Source of the DNA: Chloroflexota bacterium
GTDB taxonomy: Bacteria > Chloroflexota > Anaerolineae > 4572-78 > J111
Assembly: GCA_016860845.1 (NCBI GenBank)
Contig: BOKF01000002.1
Location: forward strand, 124,001-188,000
DNA length: 64,000 nucleotides
Reading direction: 5' to 3'
In this document: positions 35,553 through 41,874 of the stretch, piece after piece
How the letters are laid out: every line of letters begins with the position of its first letter
How positions within the stretch are numbered: the first letter of the stretch is position 1
Made by a program: the position numbers and the translations under genes
The notes under the pieces: model-generated
Databases searched by the model: none
The model's input: the letters and a program-made list of their open reading frames with translations, nothing else
What the model was told of the DNA's origin: nothing

Positions 35553-36797
35553 TCAAGAGTGCGCTTCCTCATAAGCCTGGCGCACAATACCGGTGATGTA
35601 TTTAATCTGCTGCGCGGTAAGCGACGAAGCAGAAGGCAGGTAAAAACCACGCTGGCAGAGCATTTCAGCCACAGGAAAACGCTGGCCCTTGAAAGTTTTG
35701 TAATAAATCGGCTGGAGGTGCATGGGGATGAAAAAGGTGCGGGTTTCGATACCGTAACGTGCCAGGTAGGCCCGCAGTTGATCGCGCGTCAGCCCAAATT
35801 CATCCTCAACCAGAATCGAGTACATCCAAAATACATTTTTGGCCCAGTTGGCCTCTGGCGGCGTAACGATACCCGGAATCTCCTGGAGATACTCGGTATA
35901 CAGGGCAGCATTTCGCCGACGATTTTCCACAAATCCGGCCATCTGCTCGGTTTGAGCCAGACCGATGGCCGCTTGCATGTTGGTCATCCGGTAATTAAAG
36001 CCGACAAATTTATGCCAGAAATGGCGCTCGCTGGAAAAAGCATGATCGCGCAGATTATGGGCCAGGGCGGCAAATTTGGCATTGTTGGTCGTGATCATCC
36101 CGCCTTCCCCCGTCGTAATGATTTTGTTGGCATAAAAGCTAAACCCACCGGCATGACCCAACCCTCCGGCCCGCCGCCCCTTGTACTCGGCCCCGTGCGC
36201 TTCGGCGGCGTCTTCCAGCACAAAAAGGCCGTGCTGCTCGGCCAGTTCCATAATCGGGTCCATATCTACCGGGTGACCATAAGTATGCACCGGAATAATC
36301 GCTTTGGTTTTGGGAGTGATCTTGCCGGCCAGTTGCTCGACATCCATGTTCCAGGTGCAGGGTTCAGAGTCGATTAATACCGGCGTGGCTCCCGTATAAG
36401 TCACTGCGTTAATTGTCGCAATCATGGTGAAGGTCGGCAGGATCACTTCATCCCCCGGCTCAAGGCCGAGAGCCGCCAGCCCCAGGTGCAGCGCCACCGT
36501 TCCATTGGCGCAGGCTACGCCATACTTGCAGTGACATTCAGCCGCAAATTTTTCTTCAAACGCCGGGATGTACTTGCCTGCCGATGAAATCCAGTTAGAT
36601 TCCAGGCAGTCCAGCAAATACTCCTTCTCTTTACCGGCCAGGGTTGGCTCGCAGACCGGGATGATTTTCCCGCTCAAATCCAGCTCTGAGACCGGGATCC
36701 GTTTGATGGTGACGGCTAGTTCCGGGTCTCTACCAGGGATTACGGAACCCAGGCCATCCCCCAAATCTTTAGGGGTAACTGTTGATGGTTGCAGCAT
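35553..36797 (-). CDS. DegT/DnrJ/EryC1/StrS family sugar aminotransferase
   Basis: The 414-residue PLP enzyme is related to perosamine synthetase and other NDP-4-keto-6-deoxysugar aminotransferases. It has VCEPTLAGKEKEYLLDCLES at the N-terminus, NGTVALHLGLAALGLEPGDE, EDAAEAHGAEYKG and the PLP-lysine motif SFYANKIITTGEGGM. It would transfer an amino group from glutamate to a keto sugar for surface polysaccharide or antigen. An N-terminal extension of about 35 residues is longer than in most homologues; an internal start is possible. GGAG lies five bases before the chosen ATG. A promoter is at 36892-36921, with the palindrome at 36823-36852 in the leader. Confidence 0.92.
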   Translation of the reverse strand: MLQPSTVTPKDLGDGLGSVIPGRDPELAVTIKRIPVSELDLSGKIIPVCEPTLAGKEKEYLLDCLESNWISSAGKYIPAFEEKFAAECHCKYGVACANGTVALHLGLAALGLEPGDEVILPTFTMIATINAVTYTGATPVLIDSEPCTWNMDVEQLAGKITPKTKAIIPVHTYGHPVDMDPIMELAEQHGLFVLEDAAEAHGAEYKGRRAGGLGHAGGFSFYANKIITTGEGGMITTNNAKFAALAHNLRDHAFSSERHFWHKFVGFNYRMTNMQAAIGLAQTEQMAGFVENRRRNAALYTEYLQEIPGIVTPPEANWAKNVFWMYSILVEDEFGLTRDQLRAYLARYGIETRTFFIPMHLQPIYYKTFKGQRFPVAEMLCQRGFYLPSASSLTAQQIKYITGIVRQAYEEAHS

Positions 36798-36822
36798 AAT
36801 TTCTCCACATTGATTTCCACCG

Positions 36823-36852
36823 TCTTGGGCCCAAACTCAGTTTGGCCCAAGA
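36823..36852. repeat. Palindromic element with CCAAACTnAGTTTGG core
   Basis: TCTTGGGCCCAAACT and AGTTTGGCCCAAGA form an inverted repeat with one bulge around a single C. It is in the leader of the aminotransferase gene. The same core occurs in the longer palindrome at 58701-58737, so the two appear to belong to one dispersed family. Confidence 0.8.
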
Positions 36853-36891
36853 TGATAATTATTTTAAAAGCCGCGTATTTATTTATGTACG

Positions 36892-36921
36892 ATTATACCA
36901 TTGTCGGCAATCAACGAACAA
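36892..36921 (-). promoter_or_regulatory. Probable promoter of the aminotransferase-methyltransferase genes
   Basis: On the minus strand TTGTTC and a perfect TATAAT are separated by 18 bases, giving a leader of about 90 bases that carries the palindrome at 36823-36852. Confidence 0.6.
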
Positions 36922-36992
36922 GGTACTTTAGGGCAGACAGTCCCTGGCTAAACAGGGGTTCTTTAGCGGTACTTTTGCCCTTTGAATTACAC

Positions 36993-38195
36993 TCAGCGCC
37001 AGTGCTTTAGCCCCCACCACAGACAACCCAGGCTCAAAGCTGTGGCCAGCGCCGAAACCAGGCTAATCGCCATCAGGCCGCCGGCCAGCCAAATGGGACC
37101 GCCGGCCAGAGCGCCAATCACCCGCCCCACGCTCATGGTCGCCATCATTGACGCCATCATGGTCGCCCGTGCGGCCGGCAGCACCTCGGTGGCCAGAGAA
37201 ATGGTGGTCACAACCGCAAATTCAAAGCTGAGGAAGACGACAAACAATCCGGCCAAAGCCAACGGCAAGGTATGCCCAAATAGGGGTAACAACAGGTAAC
37301 TAAAGGCCGACAAGGCCAGCCCGGCGATGATTGATCGTTTCAGACCCAAGCGGTCGGCGACGAAGGCGGTCAATCCCTCACCTATCATCTCGGCCATGCC
37401 GATCACACTGCTGGCTAGGCCCAAGGCGACAATGCTCAAGGCGAAAGTTCCTTCCAACCATGCCCCATAAACCACGAACAAATTGTCATTGGCCAGCCCT
37501 ATTAAAAAGGCAAAGCCCAGCACCCCTAATGCTGCCCGATTACCTCGCACTTCTCGCCACATGGCACGGAAGTTGAGCGCGGTTCTGGAAGCAACGGGCT
37601 GGCGGCCCTCCGCCGGAATGAGCATGCCCAGGGCCACGGCTGCCAGCAGGGTGAGTCCGCCCAGGATCAAAAAAGGCGATTGCCAGCCCATCCGCTCGAT
37701 CAACAAAGCGATCAGCGGTATGCCGATGAGTGAGCTGCCCGACCAGCCGAATTCGACGATGCCAATGACCAGGCCCCGGCGTTCGTAAGGAACTATTTTG
37801 CCCAAGTAAGCCTGGAGAGCAGGGTCGAAGATACTTTTGCTCAGACCGGCCAAAAATAGAGCCGCCATGATAACCAGATAAAATGGGAGTAAGCCGCCGG
37901 CCAGCATACCCAGGGCGAACATGCCCAGCGAAAGCAGCATCATGACCCGATAGCCCCAGCGATCGCTCAATGGGCCAAAAAGCGGGCTGAGCATCCCCGT
38001 CGCTAAATTTACGGCGATGAGTGAGGTAATTGCCGTTAGGGGTACGTCTAACCCCCGGCTCAAGGCTGGAGCAAAAGGATAAGGGAAGCGCCGCCCCGTG
38101 TTGAGCAGCAAACGACTGGCCGTCGCCGCGCCAATTTGCCAGCCCAGGCGGCGCGTTGAAGGCGGCCTGGTAACGCTGATAAGTTGATCAGACAA
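36993..38195 (-). CDS. MFS transporter
   Basis: The 400-residue protein has twelve predicted transmembrane helices in two halves. The loop between helices 2 and 3 carries the MFS signature GPLSDRWGYRV, and the second half carries ADRLGLKRS. It starts with TTG at 38195, preceded at about 11 bases by AAGGA. It is most like drug:proton antiporters of the DHA1 type, but the substrate cannot be predicted. It begins 19 bases after the stop of the Usp fusion gene and is probably co-transcribed with it. Confidence 0.88.
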   Translation of the reverse strand: MSDQLISVTRPPSTRRLGWQIGAATASRLLLNTGRRFPYPFAPALSRGLDVPLTAITSLIAVNLATGMLSPLFGPLSDRWGYRVMMLLSLGMFALGMLAGGLLPFYLVIMAALFLAGLSKSIFDPALQAYLGKIVPYERRGLVIGIVEFGWSGSSLIGIPLIALLIERMGWQSPFLILGGLTLLAAVALGMLIPAEGRQPVASRTALNFRAMWREVRGNRAALGVLGFAFLIGLANDNLFVVYGAWLEGTFALSIVALGLASSVIGMAEMIGEGLTAFVADRLGLKRSIIAGLALSAFSYLLLPLFGHTLPLALAGLFVVFLSFEFAVVTTISLATEVLPAARATMMASMMATMSVGRVIGALAGGPIWLAGGLMAISLVSALATALSLGCLWWGLKHWR

Positions 38196-38214
38196 AAAAG
38201 GGGGTCCTTTCCGC

Positions 38215-39987
38215 CTAGCGGCAGATTAGCAGTGGTTGGCGGGCCTGGCGCAAGATTTGGTCTACCGAACTGCCCAACACCACTTCCAGCATTGGGCTGG
38301 AGCCATAGCCGCCCATAATGAGGAGGTCACTTTGCTGGGCTGCGGCTGTCTGCAGAATAACTTCAGCCACCGGGCCGCTCTCAGCCACATAAGTAGCCGA
38401 TACACTGCGCGCGGTCAGGTAAGTTTTGGCCTGCTCTAACGCTTCCGGCGCCGTTCGATTCTTATCTATCACTGTAACCACCGCCAGGGATAGCTGCCAG
38501 CTACCGGCCAAATAAGCGGCGACAAAAAGAGCCTCCTGGGCTTTGGGACTGCCATCATAGGCCAGCAAAGCCCGTTCCAGCTTTTTGCCCTCTGCCTCAG
38601 CCATACCGGCCGGATCGGAAAAGGTGGGCACAGCCAGAATGGGTCTGGCGCTGCGCCGGACCAGGGTGTGAAAACCCGGCCCCAACTTAGCCAGCAGTTG
38701 TGAGGCCGGGGGATGGGTCAAGCTGACAGTGACCAAGTCTGCCCACCAGGCCCGCTCGCAAATTTTGCGGGCAATCGGTCCCACTTCGACGGCAAACTCA
38801 CCAGACACTTGAGCTGCCTGGCAGCGCCGTTGAAACTCGGCTTGAAGTATCTGGATAGACTCAGTCTCTTTTAAGGAATGTGAAACGACCACATGCAGCC
38901 CTAAGAGCCGGCCATCTTCCCGCTGGGCGACCTGCAGGGCAACCTCCAGGGCCAGCCAGCCGCCGGCTTCGCCATCCAGCGCGACCAGGATGTCTGGAAA
39001 GAGACGGTCGCCCCGGCGAGGTTCGACCCACTCCTTGCGCCAGCGGCCCGCTGCCGGACCCGACTCCAGGGAGTCAGGCGTGACTGCATCCAACAGCCGT
39101 TCCCCCACCCGGGCCATAACCCGCTCCGGCCTGGGGCTGCGTTGAGTCGCCAGATTGGCCAGGACCGCCTCCGGCTTAAGCTGCCATCCCAATTCTTGCT
39201 CCAATGACTCGCGGTGCTCCGACACCCAGACATAAAGGTCGGTTTCGGTTCGCCCCGGAAAGTCGCGCAGAATGCCCTGCTCCCGGATCACTTCAACAAC
39301 CGGCAGATAAATATGGTCGTACCAATCGGCCACTGCTTCGTTTAGCGCAATCTCGCGCTGTTGTTCCTCAGCCATGCGCTCGCGGCGCAGCTCGATCTGT
39401 TTTTCCAGCACCCGGTACTGGCCCGGCACGGTGACACCCAAATCAGCGCCCGGCCGCAGTTCATCCAGATGGGTCCGCTCCAAAAAGTCAGCATAACGAG
39501 CCTTGATAATCAAATCATCCGGGCGCACTTCCGGCGTGAGCGGCACCTTGGTGTGGACTTCGGTGACATACGCTTCAATATGGGTTGCCCCAAGCTGGCG
39601 CGCGACCGAGACGCGGTGATTGCCATCCAGCACAAAATAGACATCGCCGATTTGATAAACATCAATGGGCGGCAGACCGACCAGCCCCGCGGCAGCGAGC
39701 TGCACGCCGGCCCAACGCTGGGCGTCGCTGTCGTGCCGGGGAAGAAAACTGCGGGTAAAGTCGGTGTAACGCCCCACACTGCCGACGATAGCAGCCAGGG
39801 GAATCTCCTGCAATCCGCGGGCCGAGCCGCCGCTTGCTCTCAATTTCTCTTTTACCTCATCATAAGAGAGAAGGGCAGCCGATTTGCCGGTCAGGCTGGC
39901 CATAATTTCCTCCAGCCAGGCCCGTTCACGCGCCCGGCGAAAATCATCTAAAGCCGAATTTATACCTTCACGTTTTGGGTCTAGCAT
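38215..39987 (-). CDS. ParB-like/DUF domain fused to two universal stress protein domains
   Basis: I prefer the ATG at 39987 (MLDPKREGINSALDDFRRAR); the open frame continues upstream only into an octamer array. The approximately 590-residue protein has an N-terminal helical part. Next comes a ParB/sulfiredoxin-like domain (about 65-155; IDVYQIGDVYFVLDGNHRVSVARQ, whose DGNHR motif binds or hydrolyses nucleotide in that fold), then a helical connector (about 200-335). Two UspA domains follow (about 345-470 and 490-590). The second has an ATP-type GGYGSSPMLEVVLGSS motif; the first lacks it. Such fusions suggest nucleotide-dependent stress signalling, but no function is established. Confidence 0.85.
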   Translation of the reverse strand: MLDPKREGINSALDDFRRARERAWLEEIMASLTGKSAALLSYDEVKEKLRASGGSARGLQEIPLAAIVGSVGRYTDFTRSFLPRHDSDAQRWAGVQLAAAGLVGLPPIDVYQIGDVYFVLDGNHRVSVARQLGATHIEAYVTEVHTKVPLTPEVRPDDLIIKARYADFLERTHLDELRPGADLGVTVPGQYRVLEKQIELRRERMAEEQQREIALNEAVADWYDHIYLPVVEVIREQGILRDFPGRTETDLYVWVSEHRESLEQELGWQLKPEAVLANLATQRSPRPERVMARVGERLLDAVTPDSLESGPAAGRWRKEWVEPRRGDRLFPDILVALDGEAGGWLALEVALQVAQREDGRLLGLHVVVSHSLKETESIQILQAEFQRRCQAAQVSGEFAVEVGPIARKICERAWWADLVTVSLTHPPASQLLAKLGPGFHTLVRRSARPILAVPTFSDPAGMAEAEGKKLERALLAYDGSPKAQEALFVAAYLAGSWQLSLAVVTVIDKNRTAPEALEQAKTYLTARSVSATYVAESGPVAEVILQTAAAQQSDLLIMGGYGSSPMLEVVLGSSVDQILRQARQPLLICR

Positions 39988-39995
39988 AATCACTC

Positions 39996-40071
39996 TGGAA
40001 GGTTGGGAAACTGGAAGATTGGAGGGTTGGCAAATTATGTTCTTACAACCTTCCAGCCTTCCACCCCTCCA
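39996..40071. repeat. Inverted octamer arrays upstream of the Usp fusion gene
   Basis: Five 8-base units beginning TGG (TGGAAGGT, TGGGAAAC, TGGAAGAT, TGGAGGGT, TGGCAAAT; 39996-40035) are followed after 12 bases by three units of the opposite strand (ACCTTCCA, GCCTTCCA, CCCCTCCA; 40048-40071). It fills the gap between the GT2 gene and the fusion gene and lies in the latter's leader. Confidence 0.85.
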
Positions 40072-40081
40072 TTCCCCTTCT

Positions 40082-40813
40082 TTACCCAAACCTCAGTCGC
40101 CAGACTGTTTTAACGTAATTCACCCCCCGCGTCAAATACCCCCACATATTCGCCGCCGTTTTGCTTTCCCCGGCCTCGCGGGGAACGCAATGGTAAGGCA
40201 GCTCGCGGATGGTATAACCGGCTTTTTTAACCCGGTAGAGCAGGTCTATACAGTATTCACCGTAATCGCCGCGCAGGTCAATGCGCTCAAAAATTTCTTT
40301 GCGCCCCAAAATAAAACCGCTGGTATAATCCTTAATCGTCCAATCCAGCGCCAGCCCGGCCCAAACATTGATGATCCGCGAGAAGGTGCGCCCCGTCCAC
40401 GAGTGAGCCACATCGGCCCCGCCCAGCACGTAGCGCGAGCCGACCGCCATGCCTGTTCCTTGAGCCAGGGCATCGGCCAAGGACGGCCACTTTTCCGGCG
40501 GCATACTCAAATCACAATCCATCCAGCCGACCCACTGCCCGCGCGCCTCGCGAATGCCCCGGCTGATGGCGCTGGTCAGTCCCTTTTCAGTGGTGCGATG
40601 TACCAGCCGCACCCGTCCGTCCTGCGCCGCTTTCTCTGCCACCAGCCGCCACGTGCCGTCCGGCGAATTGTCGTCCACGACCACTACTTCCACCCCGCCG
40701 GGGTAATCGTCCAGCGCGGCCAGGGTGCGATCAATCAAAGTTTCAATATTCCCAGCCTCGTTGTAAGTGGGCAAGACAATCGAGATTTGGGGAGTATCAC
40801 TTGAATTACTCAT
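40082..40813 (-). CDS. Polyprenyl-phosphate mannosyltransferase-like GT2
   Basis: The ATG at 40813 (MSNSSDTPQISIVLPTYNEA) overlaps the upstream stop codon by eight bases, indicating coupled translation. The 243-residue enzyme has GT-A motifs: VVVDDNSPDGTW, MDCDLSMPPE (the catalytic DxD region), GSRYVLGGAD and TSGFILGRKEIFE. The length and pattern match soluble dolichyl-phosphate mannose synthase (DPM1/Ppm1). It would form polyprenyl-phosphate-mannose or a similar donor used by the GT-C proteins in this window. It is downstream of a PAC2 gene. Confidence 0.92.
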   Translation of the reverse strand: MSNSSDTPQISIVLPTYNEAGNIETLIDRTLAALDDYPGGVEVVVVDDNSPDGTWRLVAEKAAQDGRVRLVHRTTEKGLTSAISRGIREARGQWVGWMDCDLSMPPEKWPSLADALAQGTGMAVGSRYVLGGADVAHSWTGRTFSRIINVWAGLALDWTIKDYTSGFILGRKEIFERIDLRGDYGEYCIDLLYRVKKAGYTIRELPYHCVPREAGESKTAANMWGYLTRGVNYVKTVWRLRFG

Positions 40814-41729
40814 TGTCCAGATCTTGAAATAGATCGCCCAGCTCCCGCTCCCACACATCGTCGAGGGGGATAAAGGGCATCTCGGTGAAATCGCTGGTCA
40901 GTTCGGCCAGGTGCTCGCGGATATTGAGTTGGGAATGCCGCCGTTCCAGGGTATCGAGCTTTTTGGCCATTGCCGTTAGCAGTTCATCGCTCCGCCGGGC
41001 CAATTCGGTCAGGTCGAGTCCCAGGCCGAACATGTGGTTGAGCCGGCGCATCAAGTCGTACCAGGCTTTGAAATCATTTTCAATAACCATACCTTGGAGA
41101 TTGGCGGAGAGTTGGGAAAAGTCATAAGCCGGCACAAAGCCGTACCAAACAATATACTCCAGGCCGCGCTGCTCAGCTTGATCGGCCAGGTAGGTACCAA
41201 TGCTGACTCCACCCTCATAGTTGGCAAACCTGACCGCATACTCAGCCAGCTCCGTCTTTAAGCGCGGCAGGCTAAAAACGCACGAAATCTGCCGTTCCTT
41301 ATCATACGGCACCGCCCCATAAACTCCGCCGACTACGACCACCCGTTTGATCTCCAGCGCTTCGACCATATCAAAAAACGCCTCGGCATAACGCTCAACA
41401 TTGAGATGAGGCTCATCGCCCAAAAAGATAAACAAACCCTTCCGCTCACTACCGGAGTAGAAAATTTCGTTTTTTCTAACTTGCAACTCCTGGCGATAAC
41501 CATCCTCCAGTTTTACCTGCGGTCGCAAAAAATGATGTGCTCCAGGGATTTGGTAGAGATAGAAACTCTGTGGCTTGATGACCCCAATTTGTTTGGCTCC
41601 GGTTTGCTCAATCAAATACGGAGGGAGATTCGACGAAATGGCCCCCGCATCGGCCCACTGCCGCCAGCCAGCAATCATATATTTTTCATCCGCTGCTGGT
41701 TTTTCCCACAATTCAATCAGTTCGTCCAT
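40806..41729 (-). CDS. PAC2 family protein
   Basis: The 307-residue protein matches the PAC2 (proteasome assembly chaperone 2-like, COG2047-type) fold. It has an N-terminal MIAGWRQWADAGAISSNLP segment, FIFLGDEPHLN, RVVVVGGVYGAVPYDK with the glycine-rich turn, and ISCVFSLPRLK. A helical C-terminal tail of about 90 residues follows. PAC2 proteins in bacteria have no settled role; the archaeal members bind proteasome parts. GGAGG lies eight bases before the ATG. The gene is coupled to the GT2 downstream, and a heptamer array lies just upstream of its leader. Confidence 0.85.
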   Translation of the reverse strand: MDELIELWEKPAADEKYMIAGWRQWADAGAISSNLPPYLIEQTGAKQIGVIKPQSFYLYQIPGAHHFLRPQVKLEDGYRQELQVRKNEIFYSGSERKGLFIFLGDEPHLNVERYAEAFFDMVEALEIKRVVVVGGVYGAVPYDKERQISCVFSLPRLKTELAEYAVRFANYEGGVSIGTYLADQAEQRGLEYIVWYGFVPAYDFSQLSANLQGMVIENDFKAWYDLMRRLNHMFGLGLDLTELARRSDELLTAMAKKLDTLERRHSQLNIREHLAELTSDFTEMPFIPLDDVWERELGDLFQDLDNE

Positions 41730-41752
41730 CGTCTTGACCTCCTCCGAAAATA

Positions 41753-41822
41753 GTAGCCAGTAATCAGTAATCAGTGATCAGTAGTCAGTAGTCAGTTATC
41801 AGATAGCGTTTGCGACTTGCTA
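41753..41822. repeat. Heptamer array in the divergent gap before the first giant gene
   Basis: Seven 7-base units in exact register run from 41753 to 41801 (GTAGCCA, GTAATCA twice, GTGATCA, GTAGTCA twice, GTTATCA). They are followed shortly by TTGCGAC and TTGCTAC at 41809-41822. The array lies between the divergent PAC2 and giant membrane-protein genes, where their promoters must be. Confidence 0.9.
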
Positions 41823-41874
41823 CTTCGACTTGTGCGTATTGCCCCAGTAACATAAAATCCAGATAGTACAGGTT

